64,000 bases of DNA from Acidovorax benzenivorans. Lineage in GTDB: Bacteria > Pseudomonadota > Gammaproteobacteria > Burkholderiales > Burkholderiaceae_C. Positions 44,932 through 53,369 of this stretch are shown here, one piece after another (the first letter of the stretch is position 1; each line of letters starts with the position of its first letter). Position numbers and translations under genes: made by a program. The stretch lies in contig NZ_JAPCKI010000001.1 in assembly GCF_028680575.1 (NCBI RefSeq), positions 248,001 through 312,000 on the forward strand, written 5' to 3'. Below the pieces are notes generated by a model. The model did no database searches, had not been told where the DNA came from, and saw only the letters and a list, made by a program, of their open reading frames with translations.

Positions 44932-45996
44932 TCAAAACGGCGCCGCCCCCGGATCCGTGTCCACCGGGGCCTCCTGGGGCCCGGTCACCACACCACCGCC
45001 AGCTGATTTGCGTGCAGGTGCCGTGGGCGCCGAAATCCGTGGCGTGGCGGTGGTCGGGACTGAGGCGGAAGCCGCAACAGCTACAGCCTGCGCCGCACCC
45101 GCCACCCCATTCTCGGTCTCCCCCCCCAGCGCATCGATCAGGTCCGGAATCAGCTTGACCAGCTCGCCCGTGGCAATCGCCACGTCGGTGTCAAAGCCGC
45201 CGTCATCTGCCTTGGTGCCTTCAAACACCGTGTCCAGGAACGACACTTTCTTGATCTGCAGGCCTTCGGTGAGCATGAAGCTCACGCGGTCGTCCCAGGT
45301 GAGGGCAAGTTTGGTCGGCAGCTTGCCAGCGTCGATGTGGGCCTGCACCTCCTCGATGTCGAGTGGGTGGCGGGCGTAGCGCACCACGGCTTTTTCCTCG
45401 TTGGCACTTTTCAGTTCGCACTCGCGGTCCACCGTGAAGCCCACGGGTGGCTCCTGCTCCTTGAGCCAGTGGGCCATGGCAGCCTGTGGGCTGGTCTGGG
45501 TGTCGAGCAGCGACACCGACAGGCCGGGCAGCGATTCGACCAATAAGGTCACCACTTCATCGGCACGGCCCTGGCTACCGGTGTCCAGCACCAGCAAGCG
45601 CGAGGCCGTGTCGATCCAGATCCACATCGACCCCTGCTTGGTGAAGGCCATGGGCAGCAGGTCCAGCTTGGCCTCGTCTTTCAGCTCCTTGCTTTCCTTC
45701 TTGCCGGGCTTGCGGCCGGTTTCCTTTTCGATGCGCTCGGCCTTTTCCTTGACCTTGCGCGCCAGCACGCTGCCGGGCAGCACCTTGGTCTCGACCATGA
45801 AGCGCAGGATCCACTGCCCGCCCACAGACTCGACCAGGGGGCCGTGCAGTTCGCCCCGGGGGGGCACCCAGCCCAGTGACTTCTCCTGCGTGGCACCACA
45901 TTCCTGAAACGGGGCCTTGGCCAGGACCTCTTCCACTTGCGTCAACTCGACCTGCCATTGCGGGGCAATGCGGTACACGATCATGTTCTTGAACAC
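44932..45996 (-). CDS. rdgC: Recombination-associated protein RdgC
   Basis: Ring-shaped DNA-binding protein of 354 residues that can block RecA. GTG 45996 (VFKNMIVYR) matches the family start, in which FKN-x-x-VYR opens the protein; ATG 45984 would cut into it. Internal landmarks: GWVPPRGE, LLPMAFTKQGSMWIWID, KLALTWDDRVSFML. It carries a C-terminal Ala/Pro-rich tail of about 60 residues beyond the usual length. Convergent with the glycosidase-like gene. Confidence 0.93.
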   Translation of the reverse strand: MFKNMIVYRIAPQWQVELTQVEEVLAKAPFQECGATQEKSLGWVPPRGELHGPLVESVGGQWILRFMVETKVLPGSVLARKVKEKAERIEKETGRKPGKKESKELKDEAKLDLLPMAFTKQGSMWIWIDTASRLLVLDTGSQGRADEVVTLLVESLPGLSVSLLDTQTSPQAAMAHWLKEQEPPVGFTVDRECELKSANEEKAVVRYARHPLDIEEVQAHIDAGKLPTKLALTWDDRVSFMLTEGLQIKKVSFLDTVFEGTKADDGGFDTDVAIATGELVKLIPDLIDALGGETENGVAGAAQAVAVAASASVPTTATPRISAPTAPARKSAGGGVVTGPQEAPVDTDPGAAPF

Positions 45997-46329
45997 GGAA
46001 AACCTTTGGTTGGGGTCGCTGCGAACAACGACACGGACACGGAACCCGCCATTGTCGGCGGTCGCCACCCAGGCACTGGGCCGCTGGGGAACACACCGCC
46101 CCTGGGTAACTTCGAACGCTACGCAATCAATAGCAAACAAAGCATATGACACAAGCGCATCGTCTGCTATTTGCTCAAAAACTGCCTTGTGCTGCTTTGC
46201 AAGCGTTCGCCACAACTTTACACAGCCTCACCCAACACGCACGGTGGCGACACGTAGGCGGCAGACACTGAACTCCAATCGCTGAAACGGTCGTTGCAGC
46301 GAGCTCACCACCGTGAAAGGACTCTCACC
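45997..46329. other. Divergent promoter region between rdgC and the Spy-like gene
   Basis: No gene. It includes a diverged copy of repeat family A near 46118-46174. No recognisable operator or terminator was found. Confidence 0.35.
46118..46174. repeat. Possible repeat family A copy (decayed)
   Basis: CAATCAATAGC, a middle segment with ACAAGCGC, and TGCTATTTGC, similar in order to family A but decayed. Assignment tentative. Confidence 0.4.
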
Positions 46330-46902
46330 ATGGCATCCCGCTTCTCCCACCACATCTCTCACCGTATTGCCGCCACCGCCCTGCTCGCTGCCATGGCACT
46401 GCCCGTGCTGGCCCAGCAGCCCCCTGCCACCCCACCGGCATCGCCCGCAGCCTCAGCCAAGGCCGCCGAGGGCCGCCATGAACGCCACCATGGCGACATG
46501 GCACAGCGCCACGCCAAGCGGCTGACAGACCTCAAGACCCAGCTCAAGCTGACCCCCGCCCAGGAACAGGCCTGGACCACCTTCACCACCGCTATGCAAC
46601 CCGGCGAACGCCCCGCCCGCCTGGACCACCAGGACATGGACAAGCTGACCACCCCCGAACGCATCGACCGCATGCGGGCCATGCGCTCCCAGCACGCGGC
46701 CGAAGCCGACCGCCGTGGCGAAGCCACCAAGGCCTTCTATGCCGCGTTGACGCCCGAGCAGCAAAAAACCTTTGACGCCCAGGCCCACCGGGGTCACCCC
46801 ATGGGTGGCATGCGGGGAGGCGAAGGCCGCCACGGGCACGGAGACCACCACGGCGGCATGCGCGGGGGCGAAGGCCGCCCGGCCCCCGCTCCGGCCAAGT
46901 AA
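46330..46902 (+). CDS. Spy/CpxP-like periplasmic protein
   Basis: Exported protein of 190 residues with a signal peptide ending PVLAQQ. The mature helical part has AKRLTDLKTQLKLTPAQEQA and FYAALTPEQQKTFD; both L-T-P-x-Q segments are the LTxxQ motifs of the Spy/CpxP family. Its C terminus is a His/Gly/Arg-rich repeat, GMRGGEGR twice, perhaps metal binding. Start ATG 46330. Followed 44 bp later by a strong terminator. Confidence 0.82.
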   Translation: MASRFSHHISHRIAATALLAAMALPVLAQQPPATPPASPAASAKAAEGRHERHHGDMAQRHAKRLTDLKTQLKLTPAQEQAWTTFTTAMQPGERPARLDHQDMDKLTTPERIDRMRAMRSQHAAEADRRGEATKAFYAALTPEQQKTFDAQAHRGHPMGGMRGGEGRHGHGDHHGGMRGGEGRPAPAPAK

Positions 46903-46945
46903 GGCCCCCCGGCTAGGCTGACAGTCCCACAGGCCCACACCCGCC

Positions 46946-46979
46946 AACCCGGCGTTCTTCACCGAACGCCGGGTTTTTT
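46946..46979 (+). terminator. Rho-independent terminator after the Spy-like gene
   Basis: Perfect 12-bp stem AACCCGGCGTTC/GAACGCCGGGTT with a 6-base loop, followed by TTTT. Confidence 0.92.
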
Positions 46980-47031
46980 GTTGTGGTGGCCAGCCCGATA
47001 CGGTGCTCGGGACAGCTCCACCCACCACGAT

Positions 47032-47254
47032 TGTGGATAACCCTGGGCACAGTTCCGGCACAACCAGGCAGTTATCCACAAAAAAAACCGCTGCCCAAAA
47101 GTTGTTGTCGGCGAGCCCCGCACTTTGTGCAAGCCGCCCCACATACTTTGCAGCGATGCAAGTGCGCGCCAGCATTGAAGAAAAAGCGCTTGTCCACACA
47201 AACAGGCTTGCTCTACTACTACTGCTATTTATATATAAAGCTATTAAAGAATAA
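47032..47254 (+). other. Origin-like module 1 (DnaA boxes, DnaA-trio-like, AT-rich)
   Basis: Boxes at 47032-47040 (minus), 47072-47080 and 47190-47198; spacer 47199-47212; CTACTACTACT at 47213-47223; AT-rich tract of about 29 bases at 47226-47254. Confidence 0.75.
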
Positions 47255-47290
47255 ACAGAACCCTAACTCCGGGATCCTGATCACTCCCCT

Positions 47291-47305
47291 GTGACGTCAC
47301 GTGAC
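47291..47305. other. Overlapping palindromes in the origin-like region
   Basis: GTGACGTCAC (47291-47300) and GTCACGTGAC (47296-47305) are two perfect 10-bp palindromes sharing five bases, 37 bp after the AT-rich tract of module 1. Possible protein-binding site. Confidence 0.6.
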
Positions 47306-47578
47306 ATGCCGTTTGGCCGGTGGGGAGACCTTGCCAGCAAGAACATCACCACCAGAAGATGGTGGCAACAGCATGGCCCGCCCCGCCGACAGCCCAGGCC
47401 ATCTCGGGCATCCACAGGAAGTCGTTATCGGACGAAACGGCTCCCATACCTGGCGAGGGGGATGTGTTGCCCCAAGGCAGCCCAGCGCAGCTTCAACCAT
47501 CGTCTGGGCAGGCTGAGACCATGCCGCCAATGCCCCAGAGCCATTGCGGTACAGAAGGCGGTGCGCCACAAAACGCTC

Positions 47579-47640
47579 AAATTACTATCAATTTGAGAGC
47601 AAATAAAGCACGTGATACAGGCGCTACCCGCCGTTTTGAT
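47579..47640. repeat. Dispersed repeat family A copy inside the origin-like region
   Basis: AAATTACTATCAATTTGAGAGC, then AAAGCACGTGATACAGGCGC and a GATAAAAATT end, a diverged copy. It lies between the two origin-like modules. Confidence 0.5.
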
Positions 47641-47705
47641 AAAAATTTACAGCACGCTCGCACCCGGTGCGTAAAACTGGGGATAGTTTTGGCACAACCG
47701 GGGGC

Positions 47706-47890
47706 TTATCCACAGATAAGTGCGATGCGCTGCTTTTGTCCCCGCCCGAGCGACAACGGGAGCAGGGCTTGGTGCACAGGGTTGGCGGCAGGCTAAGTGC
47801 GCGCCAATGCAGACAAAAACGCAGTTGTCCACAAGCCAGGCCGCCCTCTACTACTACGACTATATATTTATAAAAGAAATAAGAAGAAGA
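47706..47890 (+). other. Origin-like module 2 (DnaA boxes, DnaA-trio-like, AT-rich)
   Basis: Boxes TTATCCACA (47706-47714) and TTGTCCACA (47825-47833); spacer 47834-47847; CTACTACTAC at 47848-47857; AT-rich tract of about 30 bases at 47861-47890. The stretch AGTGCGCGCCA before the second box is shared with module 1. Confidence 0.75.
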
Positions 47891-48030
47891 CAGAGAACAA
47901 CTGGGGAGGGACCACCGGCCGAGGCTGATGGGCGCAACGGGTGCGCCAGACGTACCCGTCCTATCGTCCGAATCGTCCGCAATGGTCCAAATGGACTGAA
48001 GGGCCTGAAAAGGCTGTGAAGGACCGCAGA

Positions 48031-48053
48031 CAAAAAAACAGGCCGAGGCCTGT
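48031..48053 (-). terminator. Rho-independent terminator of the large GGDEF/EAL gene
   Basis: On the minus strand ACAGGCC and GGCCTGT form the stem around a tight loop, followed by seven T. It lies 42 bp after the gene end at 48095. Confidence 0.85.
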
Positions 48054-48094
48054 GGCGCGGTGCAAAGCAGGCCCGGAGGGGCCTCAGGGGGCCG

Positions 48095-51000
48095 TTATCC
48101 CTGCGAGGTGCGCAGGAAGCTGTCCAGAACGTCCACCGATAGCGCCTTACTGAACAGGTAGCCCTGGTAGAGCTGGCAACCCGCGCGGGCCAGCAGCGCG
48201 CATTGCTCGGGGGTTTCTACGCCTTCTGCGATCACTTCCAGCCCCAGGCTGCGTGACAGCCCGATGATGGTGTCCACAATGGCGGCGTCGTTGGGGTCGG
48301 TCAGCAGGTCGTGCACAAAGCTCTGGTCGATCTTGAGTTGATCGAGTGGCATGCGCTTGAGGTAGCTCAGGCTGGAGTAACCCGTGCCAAAGTCGTCCAG
48401 CGAGAAGCCCACGCCGTACGACCGCAGCGCGGTCATGGTGGCGATGGTGGTCTCCATGTCTTCCACCAGCAGGCTTTCGGTCAGCTCCAGCTTGAGCTGG
48501 GCCGATGGCGCGCCGGTGATGGCGAGCACACGCGCCACATCGTCCACAAAACTGGCATGGCGGAACTGGCGCGAGCTTACGTTGACGGCCATGGTCAGGT
48601 GCGACAGTGCGGGGTCGTTCTGCCAACTGGCCAGCAGCTTGCAGGCGGTGTGCAATACCCAGCGGCCCAGGGGCAGGATGAGGCCGGTCTCTTCGGCCAG
48701 CGGGATGAACTGGGCGGGCGGCACCATGCCGCGCTGCGGGTGGGCCCAGCGCACGAGTGCCTCCACCCCCACGCAGCGGCCTGACTGGTGGATCTGCGGC
48801 TGAAAGTGCAGCAGGAACTCCTCTTGCACCAGGGCCGAGCGCAGGTCGGTCTCCAGCCCTGCGCGTGCCGTGACCACGGCCTGCATGTCGGGGTCAAAAA
48901 AGCGCAGCGTGTTGCGCCCGGCCGTTTTGGCCTGGTACATGGCCAGGTCGGCCTGCTTGAGCAGCTCTCCCACTGTGGTCTGCTCCCCCGTGAAGGGGGC
49001 AATACCAATGCTGGGCGTGCTGCGGTACTGGTAGCCCTGTAGCGCATAGGGCACGGCCAGCATGGCCAGGATCTTTTCGCCCACCCCCCGCGCGTGCAGG
49101 GCCAGTTCGTGGGGTTTGGGGCTCAGCTCTTCCAGCATCACCACAAATTCGTCGCCGCCCAGTCGGGCCACGGTGTCCACGCTGCGCACACAGGTGTTCA
49201 GGCGCTGTGCCACCTGTTGCAGCAGCAGGTCACCCTGGTCGTGGCCCAGGGTGTCGTTCAGGGTCTTGAAGTTGTCCAGGTCGATGAACAGGAGCGCTCC
49301 GCCTTGATGGCGCCGTTGTGCCGCAGCCAGTGCCTGGTGCATGCGGTCCATGAGCAGCATGCGGTTGGGCAGGCCGGTGAGCGCGTCGTAAAACGCCAGG
49401 CGCTGGATCTCGCGCTCGTTGGCCTTGCGCTGGCGGATGTCGGTGTTGATGGCCAGGATGGACTGCGGCTGGCCGCCGTCGCCACGCACCAGCGTCCAGC
49501 GGCCTTCCACCTCGATGGTGCTGCCGTCGCGGTGGCGCTGCACGATCTCGCCGGTCCATTCGCCCTGCTCCAGCACTGCCTGCATGGCGTGCCGGAAATG
49601 GGTGGGGTCTTCGTAGAGCAGCGTTTCGATGGACTGGCCCAGTGCCTGCAGTTGAGACCAGCCGTACAGGCGCTCGGCGCTCTGGTTCCAGAAGATGATG
49701 CGGTGCTCCAGGTCACGCACCAGGATGGCGTCCTGCGCCTTGTCCAGCAGCGAGGCCTGGTGGCGGATTCGGGTGTCGGCCAGCTGGCGTTCGATTTCGG
49801 ACGAGGCGCGCGCGGCAAAAATCTGCAGCGTGGAGGTGATGAAATCCGTGTCGGCAATCGCCTGGCGGAACAGCACAAACACAATGCCCACCACCTCGCC
49901 ATCGGCATTGCACAGCTGCTGGCCCACGTAAGCCTGGGCGCCCAACTGGCGCAGCACAGGTGCTTCGGGGTAGAGCTGCTGCACCTTGTCGATCACCACA
50001 TGGGTGCGTTGCGACATCAGCAACAGGCTGGGCGTGCCCGCCAGGCTGTATTCGTCGTTGGGCAGCATCTGGCCGTCGAGCACGGCGGCCAGCGTGACCA
50101 CCCGGGGTGGCTCCTGGTCCTGCGACTGCGGTAGCAGTTGCACCAAGCAGCCTCCCTGGGCATCCAGCGCATCGGTCATGTTGCGCACCAGCTGCACAAA
50201 GAACTCGGTGCCCGTACTGGCCGATACGGCCGCCGCCACCTTGAGTACCGAGGCCTGCAGCCGCTGCTGCGCCTTATGTGCGCGCAGGCTGGTGATGCCG
50301 ATGGCCAGGTCGTTAGACAGTTCTTGCAGCAGTGCCGCTTCTTCCGGGCTGATCTGCAGCACGTCGGGCGCATACAGGTACAACAGGCCAAAGCTGCGGT
50401 CCTGGGTGTGGTCGCGCGCATGTTCTCGCAACGGCAGGCAGATCACGCCGTGAAAGCCATGATCCAGCATGCGCTCGGTCCAGTCGGCAAAGTCGCCTTC
50501 GGTGCGGATGTCTTGCACGATCACTGGCTGGCCGGTCCGCACCGCTATGCCCGCGGGCCCCCGGCCGTAGGGGTCGTCGGCCGACCAGCTCAGGTCCAGG
50601 TTTTCCAGGTAGTTTTTGTTGTAGCCCGCATGGGCCACGGGCCGGATGGACTTGCGCTCATCGTCCAGCGCAAGCCCCACCCAGCCCATGCGATAGCCGC
50701 CAATGTCCACCGCAATCTGGCAGATGGCCTGCAGCAGCGCGGTTTCAGACGTGGCGCGCACCAGGGTTTCGTTGCACGCGCTCAGCAGGCGCTGGGCACG
50801 GCCCATGCGCGCCAGCTCGCGCTCGGTGCGCAGCCGCTCGGTAACGTCGGTGGCCAGCACCTGGCGGGCTGGTTGCCCGTTGAAGCTGATGCTACCCGCC
50901 GTGATTTCCACGTCCATGAAGGTGCCGTCCTTCTTCACATGGCGGCTGATGACCGGCTTGTTGCGCTGGCTCATGGGGATGGCGTCGATGGACGCACGGA

Positions 51001-51520
51001 TGGCATCCCGCCGCTGGGCCGGCCACAGGTCGGTCATCTTCATGGTCAGCAGCTCGGCCTCGGTGTAGCCGTAGTGGGTTTCCATCGACCGGTTTACAGC
51101 CACCAGGCGCTGGGTCTCCTTGTCGTACACCCACATGGGGTGCGGGTGCTCGTCAAACAGCATGCGGTATTGCTGCTCTGACGCATGCAGTTGCCCGGCC
51201 ACATGCCGCAACTGCACCATGGCGCCCAGCGACTCGGTCAGGATCTCCAGGTGCGCCACATCACGGCGCGAAAACGCATTGACCTTGTCAGACGTGACCT
51301 TGAGCGACCCCACGATGGCATCGCCACTGCGCAGCGGCACGGCCATCACTGACCGCACGCCGTGGCGGTGGGGCATGGAGGCCATGTCCCAGCCCTCGGC
51401 CTCGGTGTCGTTACACACCACGGTCTGGCCTCTGCTGAGGGCAGGCCACAACAGGCTCTCGTCCACCGCCAGCAGGTTGCCCACGGGCCGCACATGGTCA
51501 CCGGCCGAGGCCTGCGCCAC
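48095..51520 (-). CDS. GGDEF/EAL cyclic-di-GMP enzyme, C-terminal part of a frameshifted gene
   Basis: Open frame of 1141 residues. It begins inside a GAF domain, then PAS (about 118-235), two further GAF regions (about 250-575), PAS (about 585-705), GGDEF (about 715-880; RLGGDEFVVML intact) and EAL (about 890-1135; EALVRW and DDFGTGYSSL intact). It can probably make and degrade cyclic di-GMP. The first residues follow in sense from the gene at 51346-52992 if one G is added to the G6 tract at 51530-51535, so both parts were one protein of about 1632 residues. A GTG at 51520 could start a shortened product. Confidence 0.88.
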   Translation of the reverse strand: MAQASAGDHVRPVGNLLAVDESLLWPALSRGQTVVCNDTEAEGWDMASMPHRHGVRSVMAVPLRSGDAIVGSLKVTSDKVNAFSRRDVAHLEILTESLGAMVQLRHVAGQLHASEQQYRMLFDEHPHPMWVYDKETQRLVAVNRSMETHYGYTEAELLTMKMTDLWPAQRRDAIRASIDAIPMSQRNKPVISRHVKKDGTFMDVEITAGSISFNGQPARQVLATDVTERLRTERELARMGRAQRLLSACNETLVRATSETALLQAICQIAVDIGGYRMGWVGLALDDERKSIRPVAHAGYNKNYLENLDLSWSADDPYGRGPAGIAVRTGQPVIVQDIRTEGDFADWTERMLDHGFHGVICLPLREHARDHTQDRSFGLLYLYAPDVLQISPEEAALLQELSNDLAIGITSLRAHKAQQRLQASVLKVAAAVSASTGTEFFVQLVRNMTDALDAQGGCLVQLLPQSQDQEPPRVVTLAAVLDGQMLPNDEYSLAGTPSLLLMSQRTHVVIDKVQQLYPEAPVLRQLGAQAYVGQQLCNADGEVVGIVFVLFRQAIADTDFITSTLQIFAARASSEIERQLADTRIRHQASLLDKAQDAILVRDLEHRIIFWNQSAERLYGWSQLQALGQSIETLLYEDPTHFRHAMQAVLEQGEWTGEIVQRHRDGSTIEVEGRWTLVRGDGGQPQSILAINTDIRQRKANEREIQRLAFYDALTGLPNRMLLMDRMHQALAAAQRRHQGGALLFIDLDNFKTLNDTLGHDQGDLLLQQVAQRLNTCVRSVDTVARLGGDEFVVMLEELSPKPHELALHARGVGEKILAMLAVPYALQGYQYRSTPSIGIAPFTGEQTTVGELLKQADLAMYQAKTAGRNTLRFFDPDMQAVVTARAGLETDLRSALVQEEFLLHFQPQIHQSGRCVGVEALVRWAHPQRGMVPPAQFIPLAEETGLILPLGRWVLHTACKLLASWQNDPALSHLTMAVNVSSRQFRHASFVDDVARVLAITGAPSAQLKLELTESLLVEDMETTIATMTALRSYGVGFSLDDFGTGYSSLSYLKRMPLDQLKIDQSFVHDLLTDPNDAAIVDTIIGLSRSLGLEVIAEGVETPEQCALLARAGCQLYQGYLFSKALSVDVLDSFLRTSQG

Positions 51521-52992
51521 CAGCTGGGACCCCCCTGCAACAGCTCCACCATGGCACCACGCGCTGCTGTCTGGCGCAACACGGTGTCAGCCACCAGTTG
51601 CAGCACCTCGGGCAGCGGCATATCCAGTGACGAGATGCGCTGCTGCACCTGCAACAGTTCGGCATGGTTTTGTGCGTCGCGCTGGGCGTCCAGGTCGGCC
51701 AGCTTCTGGGCGCTGATGTCGGTCATGCCGCCCACCATGCGCACCGCCTTGCCCTGCAGGTCGCGGATCAGAAAGCCCCGGTCCAGCACCCAGGCGTAGC
51801 TGCCATCCCGCCGGCGAAACCGGTATTCGTCCGACCAGTGGTTGGCCGTGCCATCGATGGCGGCATGGATGCCCTGGAGCACCGCGTCGCTGTCATCGGG
51901 GTGCAGCCGCAAGGTCCACGATGTGCTGTCGGACGGCAGCTGGTCCAGGGGCTCGCCAAACAGAGTTTGCATGCCCTCGTTCCACCACATGGCATCGGTG
52001 TGCAGGTTCCAGTCCCACACGGCATCGGCCGTGGCGCGCGATACCAAGTGAAAGCGCTCTTCGCTTTCGCGGCGGGCCTGCTGGGCCTGGTGCTGGGCGG
52101 AGATGTCCTGAAACGCGCCCTGCACCTGCACGATGCAGCCCTCACCATCACGCACCGCCTGGCCCGTGGTGCGCACCCAGAAATGTTGTGAACCCGGCGT
52201 GACGAGTTCGGCCTCCAGGTCAAACGGCGTGCCGTGGCGGATACAGTTTTCAAACGCCGTCTGCATCGCCTGCCGGTGAGGTGGCAGGTACAGCCCCAGG
52301 ATCTGCTCCACCGAACCCATGCGCCCCGTGATGCCAAAGGCAACGGCGATCTCCTGCGACCAGTTCAGCTGCAGGCTGGGCAGTTCCACGATCCATCCAC
52401 CGATGCGGGCCACCTGCCCGGCTACGCGCAGGGTTTCGCTCTGGACCACCAGCTCGGCATGCATCTGGTCGCGCTGCTGCACCAGGTCGGCCAGCACCTG
52501 CTTTTGGCGGCGCAACTCCAGTTGCACCATGGCCTGTTCGGCCAGAATGCGCAGACCCTCCAACTGCTCGGCCTTGATGTGCCGGGGGATGGAGTCCAGC
52601 ACCGCCAGAGTGCCTAGTGCCAGCCCTTCGGGCGTGACCAGCGGCACGCAGGCGTAAAACCGCACATGCGGATACTGGGTGACCAGCGGGTTGTGGGCAA
52701 AAACGGGGTGCTCACGCGTGTCGTTGATCACCAGGGGCTCGCGGCTGCCGCTGAGCGCATGCGCGCAGAACGCGATCGCGCGTTCGGTTTCCTTGAACGG
52801 CACACCCACTGCGGCCTTGAACCACTGCCGGTCGCTGTCCACGAAGTTGACCACCGCCATCGGGCACTGGCATACACGTGCTGCCAGCGTGGCCAGTTGG
52901 TCAAAGCTGTCTTCTGCTGGAGTGTCGAGGATCGCGTAAGACTGCAGTGCCTGGAGCCGTGCGGCTTCTGCGGTGGCTTGCGCTGGCGGCAT
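51346..52992 (-). CDS. GAF/PAS sensor part of the frameshifted GGDEF/EAL gene
   Basis: N-terminal 548 residues. Residues 15-160 are a GAF domain (ILDTPAEDSFDQLATLAARV), then a coiled coil (EQLEGLRILAEQAMVQLELR), PAS (about 205-310) and PAS (about 335-450), then the opening of a second GAF. The in-frame coding ends meaningfully at about 51535; after the G6 tract the residues (WWRRPRPVTMCG onward) are out of frame and Trp/Arg/Pro-rich. Start ATG 52992 (MPPAQATAE). Adding one G joins it to the frame that continues to 48095. Confidence 0.8.
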   Translation of the reverse strand: MPPAQATAEAARLQALQSYAILDTPAEDSFDQLATLAARVCQCPMAVVNFVDSDRQWFKAAVGVPFKETERAIAFCAHALSGSREPLVINDTREHPVFAHNPLVTQYPHVRFYACVPLVTPEGLALGTLAVLDSIPRHIKAEQLEGLRILAEQAMVQLELRRQKQVLADLVQQRDQMHAELVVQSETLRVAGQVARIGGWIVELPSLQLNWSQEIAVAFGITGRMGSVEQILGLYLPPHRQAMQTAFENCIRHGTPFDLEAELVTPGSQHFWVRTTGQAVRDGEGCIVQVQGAFQDISAQHQAQQARRESEERFHLVSRATADAVWDWNLHTDAMWWNEGMQTLFGEPLDQLPSDSTSWTLRLHPDDSDAVLQGIHAAIDGTANHWSDEYRFRRRDGSYAWVLDRGFLIRDLQGKAVRMVGGMTDISAQKLADLDAQRDAQNHAELLQVQQRISSLDMPLPEVLQLVADTVLRQTAARGAMVELLQGGPSWWRRPRPVTMCGPWATCWRWTRACCGLPSAEARPWCVTTPRPRAGTWPPCPTATACGQ

Positions 52993-53369
52993 GGTCAGTC
53001 CACCGTGGCGCCGCTGCATGCGCACCCACCCAGCCTGGTCAGTGTGACCAGTCCATCAGCAGCGGGGCGGTGAGGCAATGTTGGCAAGGCAATCGGGTAG
53101 TAGGTGGGTGCGCGCAATGCTGCCGCACCGCGCGCATGAGTCCTTGGCACAGCCAGTGTGGCAAAGAACGTCAATGCTACACCGCACAGCCCTCGCTTGC
53201 GATGCGCGCCCATGGGGGTTTTCCCAAAAGACACGGTGTTCTGATCTGGGGCAGTCACCCACGCAACCTTCGCGCAGCACGAGGCTTGCTAACGTGGCCC
53301 CATGCAGATTCAGAACTCGCACACTTGGGGGCTACATGCCCCTCAGGGCTGATCGCTTCGCGGCGCCCG
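52993..53369. other. Intergenic region between the large GGDEF/EAL gene and aroG
   Basis: 377 bp without a convincing gene. It contains a small dyad, GGTCA-GTG-TGACC (53037-53049), near the large gene's start, and a hairpin GGGGC-tacat-GCCCC (53328-53342), downstream of aroG on the minus strand with no T run. No clear promoter recognised. Confidence 0.4.

Larger units (their letters stand above)
46981..47920. other. oriC: Origin-of-replication-like region with two core modules
   Basis: A 1.2-kb non-coding space between convergent genes holds five DnaA boxes and two AT-rich modules. Exact TTATCCACA boxes: 47032-47040 (minus strand), 47072-47080 and 47706-47714; TTGTCCACA boxes: 47190-47198 and 47825-47833. 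Each TTGTCCACA is followed by exactly 14 bases, then CTACTACTAC and an AT-rich stretch, the layout of DnaA box, spacer, DnaA-trio and unwinding element. No dnaA gene lies in the window. It may be the chromosomal origin, a second origin or a DnaA-titrating site; the layout itself is directly visible. Confidence 0.7.

Noticed and set aside
47291-47306. GTGACGTCACGTGACA as a fifth parS site
   Set aside because: It shares CACGTGA only; flanks differ from GTTTCACGTGAAAC, and the inner palindrome extends differently.
51374-51535. Start of a separate gene at 51520 for the EAL protein
   Set aside because: The region continues the GAF domain of the preceding frame if one G is added; a real separate gene is less likely than a frameshift.
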